Shown here piece by piece: positions 55,488 to 63,662 of a DNA stretch of 64,000 nt. This DNA is from Herminiimonas arsenicoxydans (GTDB taxonomy: Bacteria > Pseudomonadota > Gammaproteobacteria > Burkholderiales > Burkholderiaceae_D): contig CU207211.1 of assembly GCA_000026125.1 (NCBI GenBank), forward strand, positions 1,984,001 through 2,048,000. Reading direction: 5' to 3'. The translations under genes and the position numbers were made by a program. Every line of letters starts with the position of its first letter. Positions within the stretch are counted from its first letter, which is position 1. The notes below the pieces were generated by a model. It saw nothing but the letters and a program-made list of their open reading frames with translations, ran no database searches and was not told the origin of the DNA.

Positions 55488-58139
55488 CTACTCGGCCCGC
55501 GCCAACTCCCGTGCAAGGAACGGAGCGGTTCGGCTGCCAGACTTTCGGGCCACCTGCTGAGGGGAACCCGCCACCACGATGCTGCCGCCGGCAGCGCCCG
55601 CGCCTGGCCCTACGTCGATCACCCAGTCGGCCTGGGCCACCGCACGCATGTCGTGCTCGATCATCACTACGGTATTGCCGGCATCGACCAGGCGCTGCAA
55701 CTGCACCAGCAGCCGGTCGGCATCCGACGCATGCAGCCCGGTGGTCGGCTCGTCGAGCACGTACAGGCTTCGGCCGCGCTGGCTGCGCTGAAGCTCGGTC
55801 GCCAGCTTGATGCGCTGCGCCTCGCCACCGGAAAGCTCGGTCGCCGGCTGTCCCAGGCGCAGATAGCCAAGTCCGATATCGCGCAGCAGTTGCAGTGGCC
55901 TTGCCACAGCGTCTTCACCCGCGAAGAATTCGCTGGCTTCGTCCACGGTCATCTGCAGCACCTCGGCGATGTTGCGCCCGTTCCACTGCACCTTCAGCGT
56001 GGCCTCGTTGTAGCGCGCGCCATGGCAGGTCGGGCACGGCGCGTACACGCTGGGCATGAACAGCAGTTCCACGCTGACGAAACCCTCGCCCTCGCAAGTC
56101 TCGCAGCGCCCCTTGGCGACGTTGAACGAGAACCGTCCGGCATCGTAGCGGCGGCGTCGCGCATCGGGCGTGGCAGCGAACAGCTTGCGCACATGGTCGA
56201 ACAGGCCCGTGTAGGTGGCCAGGTTCGACCGCGGCGTGCGCCCGATCGGTTTCTGGTCCACCTGCACCAGACGCTGTACGGCGTCCACGTCGCCCGCCAG
56301 ATGGCCGCCGGTCGCTTCGATCACTGCCGGCCCTTCGCTGGTGGCGCTTTCGGCTACATCGTCTTCCGGCTCGTGGCCCAGGTGCAGCAGCACCAGCTCC
56401 GGCAGGGCCTGCGCGACGAGGCTGGACTTGCCCGAGCCGGAGATGCCGGTGACGGCCGTCAGCACGCCCAGCGGAATGCGCGCATTCACGCCATGCAGGT
56501 TGTGGCGGTGAATGTCCTGCAGCTCCAGCCAGCCGGTCGCTTCGCGTGCCCGGCTTCCCGGCGCGGGGATCTCATCGAACAGGTAGCGTGCAGTACGCGA
56601 TTCGGCAATCTTGCGCAGGCCATCCGGCTCGCCGCTGTAGAGCACGCGGCCGCCACGCTCCCCAGCATCCGGCCCGACATCCACCAGCCATTGCGCGCGG
56701 CGCATCAGGTCCAAGTCGTGCTCCACCACGAACACCGAGTTGCCGGCGTCGCGCAGCCGGTCGAGCGCGTCGTACAGGGCCTGGCTATCGGAGGGGTGCA
56801 GGCCCGCGGAGGGCTCGTCGAGCACGTACACGACACCGAACAGCAGGGAACTCAATTGCGTGGCCAGCCGCAGGCGCTGCAACTCGCCGGCCGAAAGCGT
56901 CGGCGTGGCCCGGTCCAGCGTCAGGTAGCCCAGGCCCAGCCCACGCAGTTGGCGCAGGCGTGCCATCACGCCACCGGCCAGGCGCTGCGCGGCGAGGCGC
57001 TTTTCTTCCGATAGCGCCGAGGTGCGGCGCACGTCGGGCGATACCGCATGGACGGCGCGGCCGGAGGCCGCGCGTTCGGCACGGTCGCGTCGGGTCGCTT
57101 CCTTGTCCGTAGCCGCCCCCGCTGCATGGGCGCGGAAATCGCCCTGGGCGATGGGTTCGAGCAAGGCCGCCAACTGGTCCAGCGGCATCTGCATGAACGC
57201 GCCGATGTCCACGCCGGCGAAGGTGACCGACAGCGCCTCGGGCTTGAGCCGCTTGCCGTGGCAGGTGGGGCACGGTTTGCCCTCCATGAACCGGGACACG
57301 CGCTTTCTCATCAACGCGCTCTGGGTGTTGGCAAAGGTGTGCAGCACGTAGCGCCTGGCGCCGGTGAAGGTGCCCATGTAGCTCGGCTCCATCTTGCGCT
57401 TGAGCGCGGCGCGGGTTTCGGCGGGCGTGAAGCCGGCGTACACCGGCACCGTCGGTGTTTCCTCGGTGAACAGAATCCAGTCGCGATCCTTCTTCGGCAG
57501 GTCCTTCCACGGTCGGTCAACGTCGTAGCCCATGCTGACCAGGATGTCGCGCAGGTTCTGGCCTTGCCAGGCGGGGGGCCAGGAGGCGATCGCCCGCTCG
57601 CGGATGCTCAGGGAGGGATCGGGCACCATGATGGCCTCGGTCACCTCGTACACATGGCCCAGGCCGTAGCAGGTCGGGCACGCTCCCTGCGGCGTGTTGG
57701 GCGAAAAATCCTCGGCGTACAGCATCGGCTGGTTGGCCGGATAGGCGCCGGCGCGCGAATACATCATCCGCACCAGGCTGGACAAGGTGGTCACACTGCC
57801 CACGGAGGAACGCGCGTTGCTGGAGCCCCGCTGCTGCTGCAGCGCCACCGCCGGCGGCAGGCCGTCGATCGCATCGACGTCCGGCACGCCGGCCTGCTCG
57901 ATCAGTCGCCGCGCATAGGGGGCCACCGACTCGAAGTAGCGTCGCTGGGCCTCGGCATAGATGGTGCCGAAGGCCAGCGAGGACTTGCCGGAGCCGGAGA
58001 CACCCGAGAACACCACCAGCGCGTTACGCGGGATGGAGACGTCCACCTCCTTGAGGTTGTTCTCGCGCGCACCGCGCACTTCCACCATGCCGCTGGCCGC
58101 AGCGGTACAAGAGGATTCACCGAAAGAATTGTTTGGCAA
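55488..58139 (-). CDS. UvrA2-like (class II) ABC excinuclease subunit
   Basis: This 883-aa protein has two ABC ATPase modules, each with GVSGSGKSS/GISGSGKSS Walker A motifs (about 49-57 and 539-547). It also has LSAGELQRLRLATQ and LSGGEAQRIKLATE signatures, VYVLDEPSAGLHPSD and LYVLDEPTTGLHASD, and four CxxC pairs (CPTC, CPTC, CETC, CPTC) for zinc. It is shorter than canonical UvrA, as expected when the UvrB-binding domain is missing. Class II proteins are linked to tolerance of DNA-binding drugs and cross-links. The start is TTG (58139), because it is preceded by the same AGGATAA leader that precedes nhaA; an in-frame ATG at 58088 lies within the leader. Confidence 0.82.
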   Translation of the reverse strand: MPNNSFGESSCTAAASGMVEVRGARENNLKEVDVSIPRNALVVFSGVSGSGKSSLAFGTIYAEAQRRYFESVAPYARRLIEQAGVPDVDAIDGLPPAVALQQQRGSSNARSSVGSVTTLSSLVRMMYSRAGAYPANQPMLYAEDFSPNTPQGACPTCYGLGHVYEVTEAIMVPDPSLSIRERAIASWPPAWQGQNLRDILVSMGYDVDRPWKDLPKKDRDWILFTEETPTVPVYAGFTPAETRAALKRKMEPSYMGTFTGARRYVLHTFANTQSALMRKRVSRFMEGKPCPTCHGKRLKPEALSVTFAGVDIGAFMQMPLDQLAALLEPIAQGDFRAHAAGAATDKEATRRDRAERAASGRAVHAVSPDVRRTSALSEEKRLAAQRLAGGVMARLRQLRGLGLGYLTLDRATPTLSAGELQRLRLATQLSSLLFGVVYVLDEPSAGLHPSDSQALYDALDRLRDAGNSVFVVEHDLDLMRRAQWLVDVGPDAGERGGRVLYSGEPDGLRKIAESRTARYLFDEIPAPGSRAREATGWLELQDIHRHNLHGVNARIPLGVLTAVTGISGSGKSSLVAQALPELVLLHLGHEPEDDVAESATSEGPAVIEATGGHLAGDVDAVQRLVQVDQKPIGRTPRSNLATYTGLFDHVRKLFAATPDARRRRYDAGRFSFNVAKGRCETCEGEGFVSVELLFMPSVYAPCPTCHGARYNEATLKVQWNGRNIAEVLQMTVDEASEFFAGEDAVARPLQLLRDIGLGYLRLGQPATELSGGEAQRIKLATELQRSQRGRSLYVLDEPTTGLHASDADRLLVQLQRLVDAGNTVVMIEHDMRAVAQADWVIDVGPGAGAAGGSIVVAGSPQQVARKSGSRTAPFLARELARAE

Positions 58140-58180
58140 GTTTTTATCCTGTAGTTCGTCCCGCTCAGGACGGGACTTCC
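58139..58180 (-). promoter_or_regulatory. AACTACAGGATAA leader and start region of the UvrA2-like gene
   Basis: Read on the minus strand: AACTACAGGATAA, 4 bases, then TTGCCAAACAATTCTTTCGG. The nhaA start region reads AACTACAGGATAA, 4 bases, then ATGCCAGCCTCTTCTTTTGG. Similarity continues about 10 codons into each gene (SFGESS in both proteins). It supplies the ribosome site for the second gene of the operon. Confidence 0.65.
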
Positions 58181-60030
58181 TGAGTTCGGGTGCCGCGGCG
58201 GCTGGCTTCGAGCACTGCGGTGACAGTGCGGGCGTCGTAGCTGCCGCGCAGACGACGACCCTCGACGAAGAACGTCGGCGTGGCGTGCGCACCGCTGGCG
58301 ACCGCACTGGCGAGGTCGCGCTCGACACGCTCGATCACCGCAGGGCTGTCGAGATCCGCGATGAACCGTTCGACGTCGAGCCCAAGCTCGGCGGCGTAGC
58401 CGATCAGATGCTCGCGCTCCAGCGCATGCTGACGGGTGAACACGAAGTCCAGCCACGGCCAGAACATCCCCTGGTTCGCCGCTGCCTCGGACGCCCGCGC
58501 GGCAATCGGCCCGTGCGGGTGGTGCGGCAGATGGCGCACCACATACCGCAGGTCGTCACCGAAGTGGGCGCGAAGATCGTCCCACGAACCGGTGGCGTGC
58601 GCACAGTACGCGCACTCGAAGTCCACGTACTCGACGAGTGTGAGCTGGGCGTCCTCCGGCCCGCGGATGTGATCGATCTCCGGATCGACCGGCGGCTCAA
58701 GCACCATCGGCAGGTCAGCGGTCTTCTCACCCCACCGCTGGGCGGCGACCTTGAAGATCAGCCACCCGAGCAACGTGGCGAACACCATCGACACGAGCAC
58801 GCCGACCGTCGCCTGGCGGCCCAGGTCGGAGGTCGTGCCGAACGCGAGCCCGATGATCAGCAGCGACACGGTGAAGCCGATCCCGGACAGCGCCGCCCCA
58901 CCGAACACGCTCCCCACCCCGACGCCCTCGGGCAGCCGGCCCAGGCCGAGACGGACGGCGACGAGCGTGGTGAGCCCGATGCCCAAGAGCTTGCCGAGCA
59001 CGAGCCCTGCGATGACGCCCCACGTGACTGGCGAGCCAAAGGCCTCGGCGAGCAGCCCGCCACGCACGTCCACCCCGGCGTTCGCCAAGGCGAAGATCGG
59101 CACGATCAGCAGCGCCGTCGGCAGCCGCAGGAACTCGTGCAATCGCTCGTTCACCGAGATACCCCGGGACAGCCCGCAGTCCACCGCGCGGGCCGATGCG
59201 GCACTCGGCGACTGCCAGAAGTCACGGAACAACTGTCTTGCCGCAACGACCCCGTGACGTTGCGTCGCATAGGCGGGGATCAGCAGCCCCGCGGCCATCC
59301 CGGCGAGGGAGGCATGGATGCCGGAATACACGGTTGCGAACCACAGCACGATCACGATCAACACATACGGCGTCGCCCGCCACTGGCGGGTGCGCCCCAA
59401 CAACCACAATCCAACGAGGCTGGCGAGGGCGATAAGCAACGGGACGATCCGGATCTCCTCGCTATAGACGATGCCGATGATGGACACTGCGAGGAAGTCA
59501 TCGACCACGGTCAGGGTGAGCAGGAACACGCGCAACTGACCCGATAGCCGCGGGCCGACGATCGCCAAGGTGCCCAGCATGAACGCCGTATCGGTGCCGA
59601 CCACCGCACCCCACCCGTGCAGGCCCTCACTTCCGGCTAGTTTCACGATCAGGACATACACCAGCGCGGGAAGCACGACTCCCGTGACCCCCGCGATCAG
59701 GGCGAGGCGGGCACGGCTGCGGTCACGGAGCGATCCGTGGGCGAACTCCTGACGCACCTCCAGTCCGATCAGGAAGAAGAAGACGACCATCAGGCCGTCG
59801 TTGACCCAGTGATGCAGATCCATGTGTAGGCGCAGTGGCCCGAAGTTGAACCCGACGTCTAGGTGCCACAACTCGAAATAGGCGTTAGATAGCGGCGAGT
59901 TCGCCCACACGAGCGCCACAACCGTGACGATCACCAGCAGCACCGCAGCGCCAGACTCCGTGCGTAGATAGTGGGCAACGCGTCTCCGTCTGATATGCGC
60001 CGAGGACTCACCAAAAGAAGAGGCTGGCAT
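58165..60030 (-). CDS. nhaA: NhaA Na+/H+ antiporter fused to a DsbA-like domain
   Basis: This 621-aa fusion has an NhaA part (about 10-430) with WVNDGLMVVFFFLIGLEVRQE, GTDTAFMLG and LTLTVVDDFLAVSIIGIVYSEE, the paired aspartates of the ion site, and about 12 membrane helices. A DsbA-type domain follows (about 445-615), with the motif C-A-Y-C (C473, C476) in VDFECAYCAHA and a cis-Pro site AHATPTFFVEGRRL. Such fusions are best known in actinobacteria, so transfer is possible. The Dsb part would act outside the membrane. It pumps protons in exchange for sodium. The UvrA2-like gene follows 25 bases later. Confidence 0.88.
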   Translation of the reverse strand: MPASSFGESSAHIRRRRVAHYLRTESGAAVLLVIVTVVALVWANSPLSNAYFELWHLDVGFNFGPLRLHMDLHHWVNDGLMVVFFFLIGLEVRQEFAHGSLRDRSRARLALIAGVTGVVLPALVYVLIVKLAGSEGLHGWGAVVGTDTAFMLGTLAIVGPRLSGQLRVFLLTLTVVDDFLAVSIIGIVYSEEIRIVPLLIALASLVGLWLLGRTRQWRATPYVLIVIVLWFATVYSGIHASLAGMAAGLLIPAYATQRHGVVAARQLFRDFWQSPSAASARAVDCGLSRGISVNERLHEFLRLPTALLIVPIFALANAGVDVRGGLLAEAFGSPVTWGVIAGLVLGKLLGIGLTTLVAVRLGLGRLPEGVGVGSVFGGAALSGIGFTVSLLIIGLAFGTTSDLGRQATVGVLVSMVFATLLGWLIFKVAAQRWGEKTADLPMVLEPPVDPEIDHIRGPEDAQLTLVEYVDFECAYCAHATGSWDDLRAHFGDDLRYVVRHLPHHPHGPIAARASEAAANQGMFWPWLDFVFTRQHALEREHLIGYAAELGLDVERFIADLDSPAVIERVERDLASAVASGAHATPTFFVEGRRLRGSYDARTVTAVLEASRRGTRTQEVPS

Positions 60031-60084
60031 GTGCTTATCCTGTAGTTTGTGAGATCACGATGGGCAGGTTTCGGAGGCGACCGG

Positions 60085-61398
60085 TCAGGCGTCCGCCTCT
60101 GGCAGCGTCCCATCATCCAGCGAGCGCAGCCAAGTAAGCCATTCTCCCAGCCTGCGCTCAACACCTCTGTCCGTTGGCTGATACCAGCCCGGCCGCGCCA
60201 CGCCCTCGGGAAAGTAGCTTTGCCCAGCGGCGTAGCCGTTGGGCTCGTCAGGAGCGTAGCGGTAGCCTTCGTGATACCCCATCTGCTGCATCAGCTTCGT
60301 CGGCGCATTGCGAAGATGGAGAGGCACAGGCAGGGAGCCGCTGTTCTTGACGAAGGTCTTCGCCTTGTTCCAGGCGGCATAGGCAGCGTTCGACTTGGGG
60401 GCGGCAGCAAGGTAGGTCGCCGCGTGGGCAATCGGTATTTCGCCTTCGGGGGAACCCAGCCTCTCATAAGCCAGCGCGGCATTGAGCGCCAGTTGCAGCG
60501 CCTGCGGGTCGGCATTGCCGATGTCTTCGCTGGCCACTACCACCATGCGGCGGGTCACCTGGCTGACGTCGCCGCTACCGTCAAGGATGCGGGCCAGCCA
60601 ATACAGGGCCGCATCAGGGTCGGAGCCCCGTAGCGACTTGTGGAAGGCTGAGAGCTGCCAGTAGAACTCGTCACCGCCCTTGTCGAACCTGCGCAGCGAT
60701 GGACTGGTGGACAGCTTGGCGGACTGGCCATCGACCACGACCTTGCCAGCGCCCGACGCAGCATTCGTCACCTGCTCAAGCAGATTGAGGAAGCGCCTGC
60801 CATCGCCATCGGCAAAGCCCTTGAGCAGATCCAGCGCGTCCGCGTCCAACGTGACGCCCTGGAGATGCGGCAGTGCGCGTTCGTAGAGTTGGTTCAGTTC
60901 GTCGCTGGACAGCGGTTCGAGGGTATAGACCTGCGCGCGCGAGAGCAGTGCGGAATTGACCGCCAACCCCGGATGCTCGGTCGTCCCCCCCACCAGGGTC
61001 AGGAGCCCCGACTCGACATGGGGCAGCAGGGCATCCTGCTGCGCCTTGTTGAAGCGATGGATCTCATCGACGAAAAGCACCGTCGATCGACCATGGTTGT
61101 CCAGTTCGGCCTGGGCCTCGTCGATGGCTTGCCGGATGTCCTTCACCCCGGCCAGCACGGCCGAGATGGCGATGAATCGGCTGTCGGTCGCACTGGCGGC
61201 CAGGCGCCCTAGGGTGGTCTTGCCCACGCCTGGCGGCCCCCAGAGGATGAACGAGTGCAACTTGCCCGCCTCGAACGCGAGACGCAGCGGCTTGCCGGGG
61301 CCGAGCAAGTGCCGTTGCCCGACGAATTCGTCCAGCGTCTTGGGCCGCAGGAGTTCGGCCAAGGGAGGCTTGGGCTTTGTCGTGAATAGATCGGTCAA
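60085..61398 (-). CDS. rarA: RarA/MgsA-type replication-associated recombination ATPase
   Basis: This 437-aa AAA+ clamp-loader-like ATPase has Walker A GPPGVGKTTLGRLAA (about 54-68). Walker B is LFVDEIHRFNKAQQDALLPHVE, and the sensor region is TTEHPGLAVNSALLSRAQV (TTENPSFEVN in most members). The C-terminal tetramerisation part includes YRYAPDEPNGYAAGQSYFPEGV. It acts at stalled forks and at single-strand gaps. The length is typical. It starts the minus-strand series with 51 bases to the next upstream gene. The ATG is MTDLFTTKPKPPLAELLRPK. Confidence 0.9.
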   Translation of the reverse strand: MTDLFTTKPKPPLAELLRPKTLDEFVGQRHLLGPGKPLRLAFEAGKLHSFILWGPPGVGKTTLGRLAASATDSRFIAISAVLAGVKDIRQAIDEAQAELDNHGRSTVLFVDEIHRFNKAQQDALLPHVESGLLTLVGGTTEHPGLAVNSALLSRAQVYTLEPLSSDELNQLYERALPHLQGVTLDADALDLLKGFADGDGRRFLNLLEQVTNAASGAGKVVVDGQSAKLSTSPSLRRFDKGGDEFYWQLSAFHKSLRGSDPDAALYWLARILDGSGDVSQVTRRMVVVASEDIGNADPQALQLALNAALAYERLGSPEGEIPIAHAATYLAAAPKSNAAYAAWNKAKTFVKNSGSLPVPLHLRNAPTKLMQQMGYHEGYRYAPDEPNGYAAGQSYFPEGVARPGWYQPTDRGVERRLGEWLTWLRSLDDGTLPEADA

Positions 61399-61449
61399 GT
61401 TCCTCTCCCTGGCATTTCTGATAGTTGACGTTCCGATAAGGTGGGCACC

Positions 61450-62757
61450 TCAATCCAGAGAGCCGGATTTATCCAACGCCGTGGGCTCTTTGTCGGCAAT
61501 CGCATGCATGATGATGCGAGAGCCGCGGTAGCCGATGCTGTGGTTCCATACCCAGCTCAAAGCGACACTGAGACGATTTCGCGTGCCGATCAGAAAGTAG
61601 ATGTGCGCCAGCTTCCAGATCCACCACGCAAAGGCACCACGCAGCTTCACCCGCCCCATGTCAATCACCGCCAGGCTGCGGCCGATGGTGGCCAGGTTCC
61701 CCTGATGCCGGTATTTGAAAGGCCCGTCAGCGGGCTTGCCCTTCAAACGCCGTCCAATCAGGTTAGCGACGTACTTCCCTTGCTGTTTGGCGGCCGGGGC
61801 GATGCCCGGCACGGGCTTCCCATCGGCCATGGTGCACGAGGCTGTATCGCCGATGGCGAAGACCTCCGGGCGACCGGCCACCGTCAGGTCAGGGCCAACG
61901 ACCACTCGACCAGCACGATCAGACGCAGCGCCCAACCAGCGAGCCGCGGGAGACGCCTGGACTCCGGCGGCCCAGACGATGGTCTTGGCCGAAAGGGGCT
62001 TGCCGCCATACACCACGCCGTCGGCCGAGCATTCGGTGACCGGAGTACCCAGCACGACCTCGACCCCGAGTTTTTCGAGTGCCTGGCGCGTATAGGCCGA
62101 AAGATCCTCTGGAAAGACCGACAACAGACGCGGGCCAGCCTCGATCAGTACAACCCGCGATGTGCTCGGGTCGATCGAGCGGAAGTCACGCGCCAGCGTG
62201 TCTCGTGCCAGCTCGGCGATGGTTCCGGCCAATTCAACCCCGGTGGGACCACCACCGATGATGACGAACGTCTGCAGCGCGGCACGCTGCTGAGGATCGC
62301 TCGTGCGCTCAGCTTCCTCGAAAGCCGCGAGGATTCGGCCCCGAATGGTCGTGGCATCTTCCAGCGTCTTCAACCCCGGCGCGAAAGCCCCCCATTCGTC
62401 GTGTCCGAAGTAGGCATGGGTAGCACCTGTCGCGAGCACGAGCGTGTCGTAGGTTTGCCGCATTCCATTGTTGAGAATGACCTGACGCGCGTCCTGGTCG
62501 ATACCTTCCACTTCCGCCATCAAGGTGTTCACTTCCGGGCGATTTCGGAAGAGATAGCGAATAGGCCAGGCGATCTCGGATGTCGAAAGTGACGCACCTG
62601 CGACCTGGTAAAGCAAGGGTTGGAACAGGTGATGATTGCGCCGATCGATGATCGTCACATCGACCTCGACACCAGCAAGCTGGTTGGCAACCTCGATCCC
62701 GCCGAAGCCCGCTCCGATAATGACGACGTGATGTCGGTTTTTGGAGGTCTTTGTCAT
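61450..62757 (-). CDS. Type II NADH dehydrogenase-like FAD protein
   Basis: This 435-aa protein has two dinucleotide-binding folds: VVIIGAGFGGIEVANQL (N-terminal, FAD) and FVIIGGGPTGVELAGTIAEL (about 167-186, NADH). FAIGDTASC closes the FAD site. A C-terminal amphipathic/hydrophobic region (WWIWKLAHIYFLIGTRNRLSVALSWVWNHS) probably anchors it to the membrane. This is the NDH-2 pattern: NADH oxidation coupled to quinone without proton pumping. It may restore NAD+ during aldehyde detoxification, which is inference. The ribosome site GAGAGGAGATCAGGTC precedes the ATG. Confidence 0.88.
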   Translation of the reverse strand: MTKTSKNRHHVVIIGAGFGGIEVANQLAGVEVDVTIIDRRNHHLFQPLLYQVAGASLSTSEIAWPIRYLFRNRPEVNTLMAEVEGIDQDARQVILNNGMRQTYDTLVLATGATHAYFGHDEWGAFAPGLKTLEDATTIRGRILAAFEEAERTSDPQQRAALQTFVIIGGGPTGVELAGTIAELARDTLARDFRSIDPSTSRVVLIEAGPRLLSVFPEDLSAYTRQALEKLGVEVVLGTPVTECSADGVVYGGKPLSAKTIVWAAGVQASPAARWLGAASDRAGRVVVGPDLTVAGRPEVFAIGDTASCTMADGKPVPGIAPAAKQQGKYVANLIGRRLKGKPADGPFKYRHQGNLATIGRSLAVIDMGRVKLRGAFAWWIWKLAHIYFLIGTRNRLSVALSWVWNHSIGYRGSRIIMHAIADKEPTALDKSGSLD

Positions 62758-62773
62758 GACCTGATCTCCTCTC

Positions 62774-63604
62774 TCAGCGTTTCAGCGCCGATGCGTGGTG
62801 TGCCATATGCTCGCCAATGAAGCTGGCAATGAAGTAGTAGCTGTGGTCGTAGCCTGGGCGCAGATTCAACGTGAGCGGGTGCCCCGTCTCGTCGCAGGCT
62901 TTGCGCAGCAGGTCGGGCTGAAGCTGGCTCTCCAGGAACTCGTCGCCCAAGCCCTGATCAACCAGCAACGGCAAACGCTCCTGCACGGTGCGAATCAGCT
63001 CCACGGTGTCGTACTGCTTCCACACTTCCCGATCGCTGCCCAGGTACGCCTCGAAGGCCTTGTGCCCCCAGGGAACCTGGGTGGGGGCGACGATGGGCGA
63101 GAAGGCCGAGACGCTTCGATAACGGCCCGGGTTGCGCAGGGCGATGACCAGAGCGCCGTGTCCTCCCATGGAATGGCCGCTGATGCTCCGCTCCGCTGTC
63201 ACGGGAAAGTGGGCCTCGATCAGCGCCGGCAATTCCTGCACGACGTAGTCGTACATCCGATGATTCGCAGCCCAGGGTTCCTGTGTGGCGTTGACGTAGA
63301 AACCCGCCCCCTGTCCGAGGTCATAGGCAGGATCGTCGGCAACGCCTTCGCCGCGAGCACTGCTATCGGGCGCGACGACGGCAATGCCATGTTCGGCCGC
63401 GTAGCGCTGGACGGCGGCCTTGGTGATGAAGTTCTGCTCGGTGCAGGTGAGGCCTGAAAGCCAGTACAGCACCGGCACCTTGCCGTGCTGTGCCTGCGGA
63501 GGCAGATAGACGCCGACCTTCATCGTGCAACCGAGCGTCGTGGATTCATGCTGATAAACGTCCTGCCAACCATCAAAGCTGGCGTGATGTTCGATGCGTT
63601 CCAT
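62774..63604 (-). CDS. fghA: S-formylglutathione hydrolase
   Basis: This 276-aa alpha/beta-hydrolase of the esterase D family has the nucleophile elbow GHSMGGHGALV (serine near 146). Its N-terminal part is MERIEHHASFDGWQDVYQHESTTLGCTMKVGVYLPPQA, followed by VLYWLSGLTCTEQNFITKA. The D and H of the triad lie in the C-terminal half (QLQPDLL; YDHSYYF). It hydrolyses S-formylglutathione to formate and glutathione in formaldehyde detoxification. The partner dehydrogenase is not in the window but may lie beyond 64 kb. The ATG follows a TAGGAGAACTAC ribosome site. Confidence 0.92.
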   Translation of the reverse strand: MERIEHHASFDGWQDVYQHESTTLGCTMKVGVYLPPQAQHGKVPVLYWLSGLTCTEQNFITKAAVQRYAAEHGIAVVAPDSSARGEGVADDPAYDLGQGAGFYVNATQEPWAANHRMYDYVVQELPALIEAHFPVTAERSISGHSMGGHGALVIALRNPGRYRSVSAFSPIVAPTQVPWGHKAFEAYLGSDREVWKQYDTVELIRTVQERLPLLVDQGLGDEFLESQLQPDLLRKACDETGHPLTLNLRPGYDHSYYFIASFIGEHMAHHASALKR

Positions 63605-63662
63605 GTAGTTCTCCTATGTTCAAAGGAACGGCGCAGCTCTCGCGCGCCAGGACGGCAGCTCG

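Noticed and set aside
58088-58088. ATG start for the UvrA2-like gene
   Set aside because: It has no ribosome site; the TTG at 58139 has the same AGGATAA leader as nhaA.
55437-58154. Long plus-strand frames (525 and 368 codons) opposite the UvrA2-like gene
   Set aside because: They are antisense shadows of a GC-rich gene with strong ABC motifs; they lack ribosome sites and recognisable families.
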